From the NCBI RefSeq assembly GCF_000151315.2, contig NW_011887293.1, forward strand, positions 2,023,797 through 2,087,796: a stretch of 64,000 nucleotides of DNA, in the 5' to 3' direction. This document shows, piece after piece, positions 42,397 through 56,900 of the stretch (the first letter of the stretch is position 1; each line of letters begins with the position of its first letter). The DNA is from Capsaspora owczarzaki ATCC 30864 (taxonomy: Eukaryota; Opisthokonta; Filasterea). Made by a program: the position numbers and the translations under genes. A model generated the notes under the pieces. The model was not told the DNA's origin, ran no database searches, and was given only the letters and a program-made list of their open reading frames with translations.

Positions 42397-43537
42397 ATGC
42401 ACGACAAGCGACCGGTCGTTGTGCTCCTCCGAGAAGCCCGAGTTGGACGCGATCCTTACATTGAGGTGCGCAGTCCTCCGACCACCACCCCCCCCCGACT
42501 TTCACTCACGTTCACTCACGTTCCTGCATGGCTTGTTCGTTCTTGCTGTCATGCCGTGGAGCAGGCGTTCGGGCGAGTCGAGGGCTGCGTCGTCGCGTGC
42601 GTCCCAGTGCTCGAGGCCGAGCTCGTCAATGCAGAGCAGCTCGATCAGCGCGTGGCGAGGCCCGACAGTCATGCTGGAATGGTGCTGACAAGCAAGCGCG
42701 CCGTCCAGGCTGTGGCCGAGAGCCTCGCGCGGTGTGGTGGTGCTGGTGAGTCTGGAACAGCGCTCAGTCTCAGTCTCAGTGACTACGATTCTGAGAAATC
42801 AGGTGCCAACTCACTTGAACACTCGCTTGGGTTGGGTGTGGGCGATCGTCGAAAATGTTTTGGTGTACGCAGACCAGGATAGTCCAATCCACAAAGCATG
42901 GAAGGACCGAGTCTGGATGGCGGTCGGAGAGGCGACGGCACAAGAAATTGTCAAGCTCGGTTTTGAGGCGCAGGCGAGCGAAAGCGGAACCGGCGAGGCC
43001 TTGGCGCATGCAATCACTGCACGGTTTGGTGTTGCTAATAATGCGACAGTCACACCGGCACCAGGCGTTGGATTGTCAAGCACACCAGCGCCAATCCGAA
43101 ATCTGCCGCTATTGTTTCCTTGTGGTGAAAAGCGACACGATGCCATCCCCAAGGCGCTGGCTGCTGCTGGCATTCCTCTGTCAGAGATTGTCGTCTACCA
43201 AACGAGCGGCAACCAAGACTTGTTCCAAACCGGACTGCGAGCCACCTTGGACCAGCGAATCGATCAAGCAGACGGTGTCTGGTTCGTCTTTTTCAGCCCA
43301 TCAGGCGTTGATACTGCATTGAGCTCAAGTCTCAGCCTTGTGCAGTCGCTTGGCGTGTTGCATTTGCTTCGGTTTGCCGCGATCGGACCCACCACCGCCA
43401 GCCATCTCGCTCGGCAATTACAGACCTTCCCGGATCCATCACATCCCGGTGCCTGTTTTGCCGTTAGTGCAACAGCGCCTGCGCCAAATGCCGACTCCCT
43501 GCTTGTTGCTATGTCTCAGTGGCGGCCGGTCTCCTGA
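42397..43537 (+). CDS. UROS: Uroporphyrinogen-III synthase
   Basis: Three exons (42397-42465, 42565-42745, 42873-43537) give 304 residues. It begins VVVLLREARVGRDPYIE, like the KDPYI start of UROS. Other landmarks are MVLTSKRAVQAVAE, VWMAVGEAT, LPLLFPCGEKRHDAIPKAL, EIVVYQTSGN, FFSPSGVDTAL and RFAAIGPTTASHLA, the last two being near-invariant in the family. The enzyme closes the linear hydroxymethylbilane into uroporphyrinogen III in heme synthesis. The length is somewhat above the human protein (265) because of an insertion rich in Ala/Thr/Pro before the FPCG motif. No targeting peptide is visible, consistent with a cytosolic enzyme. Confidence 0.93.
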
Positions 43538-43868
43538 CCAAGTGGGACCAGTTGAACGGTTTTTGCTTCGGTTTTTTTTTTCCCTTGCCTATGTGTTTGT
43601 TGCGATTAGGCAGATTATTTATTCATGCATTCTTCCACTTTAGCCACATGGACTGGAGCTGTCAGTCGCACTGTGACCTGTTTGCGCTTGTCAATCACTT
43701 GCAATTGATTGCAGCCGTTCGATCCTTTTTCTTTTTCGGTCCCATCTCGTTTCAATCAACTCAATCAATTCACCTTTCAATTCACCTTTCAAATCACTTT
43801 TCAGTGTAATGTGACAGTCATCTATTTCACAAGCACCACTTTTGGCAGTCTCAGACCAGTCACACACC
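43538..43868. other. Intergenic region UROS-DDX42
   Basis: 331 bases with repeated CAATTCACCTTTCAA-type words near 43765-43800, just upstream of the DDX42 start. No gene. Confidence 0.45.
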
Positions 43869-46800
43869 ATGTTCTCTGGTCGTGCGGTTCCTGTCGCCAA
43901 GCGACCGAACGTGTTTGGCGACGACGACGACGACGATGATGCTGCTGCCTCCAATAATAATCATCATAGCAGCAATGCCAGTCGCGCCAAGCTCGCACGA
44001 TTGCAAGACGAGGACGACGACGACGACGATCAACCGTACCGAGCGACCACCTCGGCTGCCAAGAGCCGCCCTGGAACAGTCCATCATCACGATGACGACG
44101 ACGAGGACAATGACCACGATGACGAGGACGCGCTGGCCAGGCTTCGAGCCCGGCGACCGGCTCCAGCGAGCTTTGTCGCGTTCGACAGCGAAGAGGGCGC
44201 GGAGCACTCGCGACGGAGGCCGCCTGCACATGCAGCGTTTGGAAGTGATCCTGAAGACGGTGCCGGTGGCCGCGATGGCAAGGCGATGGAGACAGATCGA
44301 GCAAACGCTGCTGCACACCAAGCCGACGACGAGGATGAGGACGACGAACTGGAAGCGTACATGGCGGATATGAACGCCAAGGCAGCGGCAAAGACATCAT
44401 CAACCAACAAGAGTGTAAGCATTTGCTAAATGGTGGTGGTAGTGGTGGTCGTGGTGGTGGTTTGAGGAGGTTTTGCATGGACTTAACGTCTGTTCCCGCG
44501 CTTTTCCCTCCTAGGCACTCCGATTGGACGTCGATAATGAGGACGACCAAGAGTCGTACTTTCGAGAGCGAGAAGAGTACTTGCTCGCCAACCCAGTCAA
44601 CTCGGACGACGAGGAGCCAACCGAATATGACAGTGACGACAATCCGATTGTTGTCCGAAAGAAGGAAATCGACCCCCTGCCTCCAATCGATCACGGGGCC
44701 ATCCAGTACCGTGAGTTTGAAAAGGACTTTTACTCAGCGCACAGCGACATTAGCGGCCTGGACCCGCTGGAGGTGGACTCGCTGCGGCGTAAATTGCAAC
44801 TGCGCGTCTCGGGCTCGAACGTGCCGTCCCCGTGTGTGAGCTTTGGTCACTTTGGCTTTGATTCCCCGCTCATGGCAGCCATCTCAAAACATGGCTATAC
44901 CCAACCAACGCCCATTCAAGCGCAAGCAGTTCCCGTGGGCTTGTCTGGGCGCGATATCATCGGCATTGCCAAAACCGGCTCTGGCAAGACGGCCGCTTTC
45001 TTGTGGCCAATGCTCGTGCACATCATGGACCAAGACGAACTAGACGTCGGCGAGGGGCCCATCGGCGTGATTGTAGCGCCGACGCGGGAGCTGTGCCAGC
45101 AAATCTACAACGAAGCGACAAAGTTTGGCCGCGTGTACGGTCTCCGTGTCGCTGCCATCTACGGTGGCGAGAGCAAGTACGAGCAGTCAAAGGTGCTACA
45201 GCAAGGAGTTGAAATCCTTGTGGCTACTCCAGTGAGTTGTTTTTTGGGCTCTTGCTGCTTGGCGAGGGGTTTTTTTTTTTTTTTTTTTTTTTGGTTGCCT
45301 TGGTGTGACATTCCAATCAAGTATCTGACTGCTTGTATGGTACGTGTAGGGTCGTCTGATTGAAATGCTCAAGGACAAGCTGACCAACATGCTGCGCGCT
45401 ACCTTCTTGGTGTTGGATGAGGCCGACAAAATGTTCAACATGGGCTTTGGTAGGTGGCGAGCTCTGCAACGCTTGCTTGTCGTTTTGCTTTTGGACGGTG
45501 TGAAAGTGTGTCTCGATGGCTCATCCGTTTCGTGCTATTGCAGAGCCACAAGTCCGCTCCATTATTAATCGCATCAGGCCGGACCGGCAAAGTGAGTGGT
45601 GAATGAAACTTTATCCGCGATTTTTTTTTGTTGGCGCGTGCATTCTCAGTCATAAATCGCTCCCGTTCTGCAATTGTACTAGCTTTACTGTTTAGCGCGA
45701 CATTCAAGAAGCGAATCGAACGGTTGGCTCGCGATGTGTTGACAGATCCCGTTCGGATTGTGGTTGGCGATGTTGGCGAGGTAACTGCTCAGCTCCACGT
45801 TGTCATGCTTGAATGCACGTTTTGAAAAAGGAAACTGGATTGCTGAAAACTTTGATCTGTTTTTTTTTTTTTTTTTTTGTTTTTTTTTTTTTTTTTTGTT
45901 TTTGTGCCAGGCTAATCAAGATGTCGCTCAAACAGCGGTCATTCTCCACTCGGACGACGAAAAATTCTCTTGGTTGACATCACACATTGTCGAATTCATG
46001 TCTAGTAAGTTTCTTTTAAGCTGACATGACAACATGACAACTGGCAACGGTTTCAAATGACAAAACTGTTCTCATCCGAACGAATTGTCTCGCTCTTTCT
46101 TTCTTCCTCTGCCTCTGCAGCTGGTTCAGTCTTGGTATTCGTCACGAAAAAGGCTGGATGTCAACTTGTGACAGACAAGCTGAATAAGGCGCACTTTGAA
46201 GGTTTGTCGTGTTGCGCAAAGGTGGCGTGGAGGGAAGGGCGCGTTCATCAAACTAACCAGGGCCACCGCATCATCTCATATGCCTGAAACAGCTTCGGCC
46301 CTTCACGGCGATGTAGACCAGAACTCGCGCAATACAATTATTGCCAAATTCAAGCGCAAAGCATTCCCCATTCTGGTGGCCACCGATGTTGCTGGTCAGT
46401 ACTTTGTCATCACCTTGACCATGCATGCCACCAACGAAAAAACAAATACCGTTGGTCGATGCTCACTTTGGTACCCGTGTTGCCGTGTTGTAGCACGCGG
46501 TCTGGATATTTCGCACATTCGAACGGTGGTCAACTTTGATGTGGCACGAGACATTGACACGCACACGCATCGTATCGGCCGCACGGGTCGTGCAGGCGAG
46601 AAAGGCTCGGCATACACACTGCTGTCATCGAAAGACGCCAGCTTTGCGGGTGATTTGGTGCGCAACTTTGAGAGTGCCAACCAACCCGTGTCGCCGCAAC
46701 TGCTGGCCCTGGCGAGCCAAAATGCTGCCTTCCGCAACACGCGCGGCGACAACTCTGGCCATCGGCGCACAGGCGGCGCGGGCATTGGCTTTTCCGATCG

Positions 46801-46957
46801 CGGAGGTCGTGGTGGTCGTGGCGGGCGAGGTCGTGGTCGAGGTCGTGGAGGGAGCCATGGCGGTTGGAGCGCGGCATCCGACAGCTCGCACGATTCGCCC
46901 ATGGACGGCGGTTGGGTTGGCAGCAGTAGCAGCCGCGGTGGCGGTGGCGAGTTTGGC

Positions 46958-46997
<40 letters not shown>

Positions 46998-47338
46998 GCT
47001 CGCGATTCGTACGCTCCTCAGAGTTTGGCGCCCCTCCGCCAGGCGCAGCCCCTCAAACGGCGTATCAGCCAGCGCCTTCTCAGCAACAATGGGGCAATCA
47101 ACACCGCTCAGGCCTCGGGTACACGACGGCGAGCGCAGCTGCGCCCCGTCAACGTCTGAATCTGAGCGACGTGCCTCCGCTGCTTCCGGCTCAGTTTCCA
47201 AGACTGACACCGTCTGGAAGCGAGCCAGCTTCAACATTGCCCGGTGGAGCCGTGCCGCACTCGAGCGGTTCGATTCACCCTTCCCGACTGGGTTTGATCC
47301 AACCCAATCCGCCAGGAGGGTCGTCAGGCTCGCGATGA
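43869..47338 (+). CDS. DDX42: DEAD-box RNA helicase DDX42 (SF3b125)
   Basis: Nine exons (43869-44414, 44515-45231, 45350-45449, 45544-45591, 45683-45780, 45911-46004, 46121-46201, 46293-46394, 46494-47338) give about 876 residues. An acidic Asp/His-rich N-terminus is followed by the DDX42 signature (REFEKDFYSAHSDI). The helicase core follows: Q motif GYTQPTPIQ, motif I AKTGSGKT, PTRELCQQI, DEAD within VLDEADKMFNMGF, SAT, and HRIGRTGRAGEKG. The segment after the core (SFAGDLVRNFESANQPVSPQLL) is specific to DDX42. The C-terminus has an RGG/RG-rich box and poly-Asn. DDX42 associates with U2 snRNP SF3b. Introns 2 and 5 hold long T runs, one split by a single G. Confidence 0.94.
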
Positions 47339-47657
47339 TGCATTGATTTTCATTTTTTTTCCAATACAATAGTCACACACAGTACGAGCACATTTTTTTT
47401 GCCTGTCCAATTGCATGTTTGGTTGTTTGTGCGGTGCGGATTGTTGAGTTGTCTTGAAAACCGCATCAATCCGCCTCCATTTTTGTTTGAAAAAATTGTG
47501 TGTTCCGTTGTTTTTCATTTTCGTTGCGATCGCTGCTCTGATTCAACAAACTCTTGCACAAGATCAACGGGAGTAAATAATTCATGCAATAATAATAATA
47601 TTAGACGACAACCGCCGAAAATGGAACCGAGCCATTCGTCCAACTTTTGAAAGAGAA
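47339..47657. other. Intergenic region DDX42-ATP synthase beta
   Basis: 319 bases holding the DDX42 3' end and the ATP5F1B promoter. AATAATAATAT near 47588. Nothing else is supported. Confidence 0.45.
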
Positions 47658-50358
<2,701 letters not shown>

Positions 50359-50934
50359 ATCTCGTATCTTTTTCCCCCCTTTCAAAATATCCCAAACAAA
50401 CGCCATGAACGCCTAGAAAACGGTGTTTTTTTGCCTTCCTATCACAAGGCTGGAGAAAAAATAAAAATGATCGAAACTACTTGAATTCTCTCCTTTTTCT
50501 TCCTTTGTTATACTTTTTTGCCTTTCGGTCGTTGCCTGTTTTGTTTGTGTTTGTTGGTCGTGTTCTGTCATTTCTTTTGTAACTTCATGTTCTAATGTGA
50601 TCTTTGTTTTTGTCGCCTTCGAAGGTGGTTTTTTTTTTTTTTTTTTTTTTTTGTTTGTTTGTTTGTTTGTTTGTTTTGGGGTTGGTTTTTTCACCGTGCG
50701 CAACAACATATGAGATAAGGCTAGGAGATTTGCGTTCTGCAGCCTGAGTTGCTGTTCACCGAGCACATCGCATCCAAATGTGCACACGCAACAAGGTGAC
50801 CCCCCCACAGTTGAACAATGACTCGTTCGACAAATTTACTGTGCATTGCAGACCGAAAAACCACATCCAAAAAACACAAAGGTACCAAAACACACACACG
50901 CGCACGCACAAACATTCAAACATTCAGGCTGCTT
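50359..50934. other. Convergent 3' region of ATP5F1B and the giant receptor
   Basis: It includes AATAAA near 50459, a T run (about 50631-50652) continued by GTTT repeats, and CA repeats near 50893. No gene. Confidence 0.5.
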
Positions 50935-53900
50935 CTAGTTGTCATACAAGTGCTCGGGCTGGATCGAAGACGAAGCAGGAGTGGAATATCGAGGCTCGTA
51001 CAAGGGCTCGGAATTCGGGGACGTTGTCGCAGGAAGCGAGTATCGCGGCTCGTACAAGGGTTCAGAAGTCTCGCTTGGACGCGGATCGATGGCGTCGGCA
51101 ACCCGATCGTATAGATTTTCACGGTTGACGGGCTCATACACGTTGTCGATGTCGGGTGTAACAGGATCGTACAGATGGTCGGGTGTGACGGGATCGTACA
51201 GATGGTCGGGTGTGACGGGATCGTACACGTGCTCAGCTTCGGAGGAGGGGATTGCTGCTCGGAGCGGCAGCGCGACGAGCCGATTGCGCGGGACCAAGCC
51301 CTTGCCGCGACGCGAACGGACAATGCACCATCCATCGCTGCACTCGGAAAGGATGTACACGACGTCGTTCACTTCCATGGACAGCTCGTCGCCGTGACGC
51401 GGAACAAACTTGTGGGTAGCCCGGAAGGCCGCGGGCTCGGGCAGAAGCGTCGAACCGGGTCGAGAGTTTGGACCAACCACGACAGCCTTCGACTGCTCCC
51501 GCAATGGAATGGGCACCGCACGCACCGGTGTGGCGTACACGTCGGCGGGCTGGAGACCAGCAGAAGACGCAGGGCGTCGCAGAGGTTGCACCTGTTGCAG
51601 CGACTTTGCTTGTTGCGGCGCTTGCTGGGGTGGCTGCACCACTGGTTGCGCTTGCTGTTGGGCCGGCTGTGAACCGACCAAGGCGTTTGACTGCATCGGT
51701 ACCGGAGCTCTGGACGACGATTCAAAGTCGAGACGTTGGTTGGCAGCACCTCGAGCGGCATGCTGTGCGCGCACGCGACGACGAATGAGAATGGTTGCCA
51801 GCACAGTCACAAGACACGCACCGCCAGCGGCAGCTCCGATGATAATTGGCAAGTTGTTGGAATCCGACGTGTCGTCGTCGCCACCAGGGGGTTGAGGGGG
51901 TGCAGGATTGACCGCAGACACTTGCGCGTACACGTCCAAATGCTCCTGGCCACGCTGGACAAGCTCCTGAAGCATCGAGTCAGACAAGGCCGATGTCCAC
52001 AGCGACACCTCGTCGATCAAGCCACGGTAGCAGGCAGACCCGTCGCCGATGCATCCAACGACCCACTCGCCTCCTGGAATAAACTCCAACGACGAATCTG
52101 TCGGCGCCGAATCGACGAGTGCACCGTTCAGATACAAGCGCGCGGTCGTTCCATCCCACGTCAGCGCAAGGTGCTTCCAGCTGTTGCTCGAGCTGGGCGT
52201 GCTTGTGCCGTCATGAATGAAAGCAGTGGCCATTGATGCAGAAGGGGCCAGAACTTGGTGCTCGTTACCTCGGAGTGACAGAGCGCTCCCAGAGTCGCCA
52301 GGCAGACGCACAAGAAGGGCATCAGCTGGCAGGGAACCGTCACTAGCCGGCAAGAGCCACATGGAAAAGGTGAACTGGAACAGGCCGCCAGCAGTGGAAG
52401 CGTCAACAACAATTCCAGCAGAGTTTTCATCAAACTTGACGGCTTGCCCGATGATGGGAGACGCTTCATTCGAGTCAGTGCTGCGGCGAGCCTGGTTGTC
52501 TGTGCCATCAAAGCCTAGCATGAATGCAAGCGCGTCCACCGGCATGGCACAAGGACGCTCGTTGCACGTGCGTGATTCATCGCGCTCCAGACCGAGCGAT
52601 TCACATGTTGCTCCACCGTTCACTCCTTCCGTGCAGATGCGAGAGCGACTCTGCGCGCCAGTGTCGCAATTGCGCGTGCAGTTGGACCAGGCCGACCATT
52701 CGCCGCAGGTGCAGTTGCGCAGTGTCGTATCTCCGCAGGCTTGAGTGTTGCAAACCAAGGTGCGGGGCGCCGTGTCGAATCCGAGCTCTGCGCACGTCAA
52801 GCCACCGTTGAAGGGCCCGGTGCAAGTGCGCTCAAACGTCTGTGTGCCGGTGTCGCACGACTTGGTGCAGCTGCTCGTAGGACGGAATGCCGTGCAGTTG
52901 CAGTTCACTGGGCAGGGCTGCGTGTTGCACGCCAGTGCCTCCGACGTGGCAGTCAGATTGAGAGCCGCGCAGGTATTTCCGCCATAGACTGCCTCCGTGC
53001 ACACGCGGTAACGATACTGGGTGCCAGAGCCGCAGTCTGCCGAGCACAACGACGGCTCCGACCAGTCCGTGCAAGAGCAGTCAACTGGGGTGTTGGTGCA
53101 AGACTCTGTCTGACAAGGGCTGCTCGACGCGGGCTGTGTCTCACCATTGTTGTAGCAGTAGGATGCCAGCACAGACATGCCAAATTGGTTGGCACAGAGC
53201 AGATTGCGGGTCTGGGTACACTGCGGATAGGCACACACGCCACTCCAAGAGGAATAGAACCACGAGTAGACGCAAGGCTGGACTTCGCATGCCTGGTACA
53301 AAGTGGGACGCGCGCTGGTTTGTTCGCAAAGTGCATCGCTCACATAGGAGCCGTTTGTGAGGGAGTGACAGCTGACATTCCGAGTTTGCGTGCCGGGACC
53401 GCATAGCGCAGAGCAGTCACCAAAAGCGCCAACGACCCAGTCGTACTGCTCGATGACTGGACATGCCGGCGTGCTGCAGCTCTGTGTGGTGCTTGGAATT
53501 GTCGCGACACTGCACTGATCGCGAGAGACGACAGACCCAACCGTTTCGTCAATGCACAACACTGATCGTGTCTGATTGGAGGTGCTGTTGCATGGACCCG
53601 CGCACATCGAAAAGGCACTGGTGTACCAGTTGCACGCGTTACCACCAGTACAAGTTTGGTTGGTCGCTGGCTTGACCGTAGCATTGCAGTACGCGTCGAC
53701 AACCAGCAGTCCATTGGACGACAGGCATCGAACAGATCGGAATTGCAACCCGGTGCTGCAAGGCGACGTGCAGGGGCTGAAGATACCCATCACCCACTCA
53801 TACGTGGTCGGGCAGGGCTCGCAGAACCGCTCAGAGACCGGCTTCGGTGACCAAGAACACAAACTGTCGTCCACAATGTTCGATGCATTGGCAGCGGCAA

Positions 53901-56900
53901 CACAAACGACTGTCCTGGACTGAATGCCGTTGCCGCATGAGCCGATGCAAGCTCCGAAGGGTAGAGCCAGCCACAGGTAGAGCGAAGTCGTCGGATTCGG
54001 CGTTGCGGATGACACTGGTCGGGAGGAAGAAACCACCAAAGATGAAGTTTTGGAAGTAGTCGGTGTATTGGACGACACTGGTCGGGAGGAAGAAATCAAT
54101 GATGACGTCTTGGATGAGGCCGGTGTTTTGGATGAAGTCACTGGTCGGGAGGAAGAAATCAATGATGACGTCTTGGATGAGGCCGGTGTTTTGGATGAGG
54201 TCACTGGCTTGGACGACGAAACACTGCTTGAGCTGGCAGTGAACGACTTGCTGGTACTCGACAGTTTGGACGAGGCCGTTGTAGAGGATGGCTTGACAGT
54301 CGATGTGGAAGCCTTCGACGTGGCGGTACTGGAGGTCGTTGACGTTGCAGACGTTTGCTTTGCAGGGGACGTGAAGGAGGAAGGTATCAATGATGACGTT
54401 TCGGATGAGGTCGGTGTTGTCACTGGCTTGAACGACGAAACGCTGCTTGAGCTGGCGGTGAACGACTTGCTGGTACTCGACAGTTTGGACGAGGCCGTTG
54501 TAGAGGATGGCTTGACAGTCGATGTGGAGGCCTTCGACGTGGCGGTAGTGGAAGTCGTTGACGTTGCAGAGGTCTGCTTTGCAGTGGACGTGAAGGAGCT
54601 GACGCCAGTTGTAGATTTGACAGTCGCGCTAGACGAAACGGGAGTGGACGATTTCACGGCAGTACTCGATGCAGTGAACACAGCTGTGCTCGAAGCATTG
54701 AAAGAAGGAGTGCTGGACGCATCGACAGCAGTGCTCGATGCATCGACATCAGAGCTTGAAGCATTGACAGCAGGCGTGCTCGAAGCATTGAATGCAGGGG
54801 TGCTCGAAGCGTTGACCACAGAGCTAGTTGACTTCACAGCAGTGCTCGATGCATTGAAAGCAGCAGTCGTCGATTTCACGGCAGTGCTCGAAGCATTGAA
54901 TGCAGCAGTCGTCGATTTCACTGCAGTGCTCGACGCATTGAACACAGCGGTGCTCGACGCATTGAACACAGCGGTGCTCGTAGCATTGAAAGAAGGAGTG
55001 CTGGACGCATCGACAGCAGTGCTCGATGCATCGACATCAGAGCTGGAAGCATTGACAGCAGGCGTGCTCGAAGCATTGAATGCAGGGGTGCTCGAAGCGT
55101 TGACCACAGAGCTGGTCGACTTGACAGCAGTGCTCGATGCATTGAAAGCAGCAGTGGTTGATTTCACGGCAGTGCTCGAAGCATTGAAGGCGGCAGTCGT
55201 CGATTTCGCTGCAGTGCTCGACGCATTGAACACAGCGGTGCTCGTAGCATTGAAAGAAGGAGTGCTGGACGCATCGACAGCAGTGCTCGATGCATCAACG
55301 TCAGAGCTGGAAGCATTGACAGCAGGCGTGCTCGAAGCATTGAATGCAGCGGTGCTCGAAGCGTTGACCACAGAGCTGGTCGACTTCACAGCAGTGCTCG
55401 ATGCGTTGAAAGCAGCAGTCGTCGATTTCACTGCGGTACTCGAAGCATTGAATGCAGCAGTCGTCGATTTGACAGCAGTGCTCGATGCATTGAACACAGC
55501 GGTGCTCGTAGCATTGAAAGAAGGAGTGCTGGACGCATCGACAGCAGTGCTCGATGCATCAACGTCAGAGCTGGAAGCATTGACAGCAGGCGTGCTCGAA
55601 GCATTGAATGCAGCGGTGCTCGAAGCGTTGACCACAGAGCTAGTCGACTTCACAGCAGTGCTCGATGCGTTGAAAGCAGCAGTCGTCGATTTCACTGCAG
55701 TGCTCGAAGCATTGAAGGCGGCAGTTGTCGATTTGACAGCAGTGCTCGACGCATTGAACACAGCGGTGCTCGTAGCATTGAAAGAAGGAGTGCTGGACGC
55801 ATCGACAGCAGTGCTCGATGCATCAACGTCAGAGCTGGAAGCATTGACAGCAGGCGTGCTCGAAGCATTGAATGCAGGGGTGCTCGAAGCGTTGACCACA
55901 GAGCTGGTCGACTTGACAGCAGTGCTCGATGCATTGAAAGCAGCAGTGGTTGATTTCACGGCAGTGCTCGAAGCATTGAAGGCGGCAGTCGTCGATTTCA
56001 CTGCAGTGCTCGACGCATTGAACACAGCGGTGCTCGTAGCATTGAACGAAGGAGTGCTGGACGCATCGACAGCAGTGCTCGATGCATCAACATCAGAGCT
56101 GGAAGCATTGACAGCAGGCGTGCTCGAAGCATTGAATGCAGGGGTGCTCGAAGCGTTGACCACAGAGCTGGTCGACTTCACAGCAGTGCTCGATGCGTTG
56201 AAAGCAGCAGTCGTCGATTTCACTGCGGTACTCGAAGCATTGAAGGCGGCAGTCGTCGATTTGACAGCAGTGCTCGACGCATTGAACACAGCGGTGCTCG
56301 TAGCATTGAAAGAAGGAGTGCTGGACGCATCGACAGCAGTGCTCGATGCATCAACGTCAGAGCTGGAAGCATTGACAGCAGGCGTGCTCGAAGCATTGAA
56401 TGCAGGGGTGCTCGAAGCGTTGACCACAGAGCTGGTCGACTTGACAGCAGTGCTCGATGCATTGAAAGCAGCAGTGGTTGATTTCACGGCAGTGCTCGAA
56501 GCATTGAAGGCGGCAGTCGTCGATTTCACTGCAGTGCTCGACGCATTGAACACAGCGGTGCTCGTAGCATTGAACGAAGGAGTGCTGGACGCATCGACAG
56601 CAGTGCTCGATGCATCAACATCAGAGCTTGAAGCATTGACAGCAGGCGTGCTCGAAGCCTTGAATGCAGGGGTGCTCGAAGCGTTGACCACAGAGCTGGT
56701 CGACTTCACTGCAGTGCTCGATGCGTTGAAAGTAGCAGTCGTCGATTTCACTGCGGTACTCGAAGCATTGAAGGCGGCAGTCGTCGATTTGACAGCAGTG
56801 CTCGACGCATTGAACACAGCGGTGCTCGTAGCATTGAAACCAGGAGTGCTGGACGCCTCACCAGCAGTGCTCGATACATTGTCCGCGATGGTGCTGCTCG

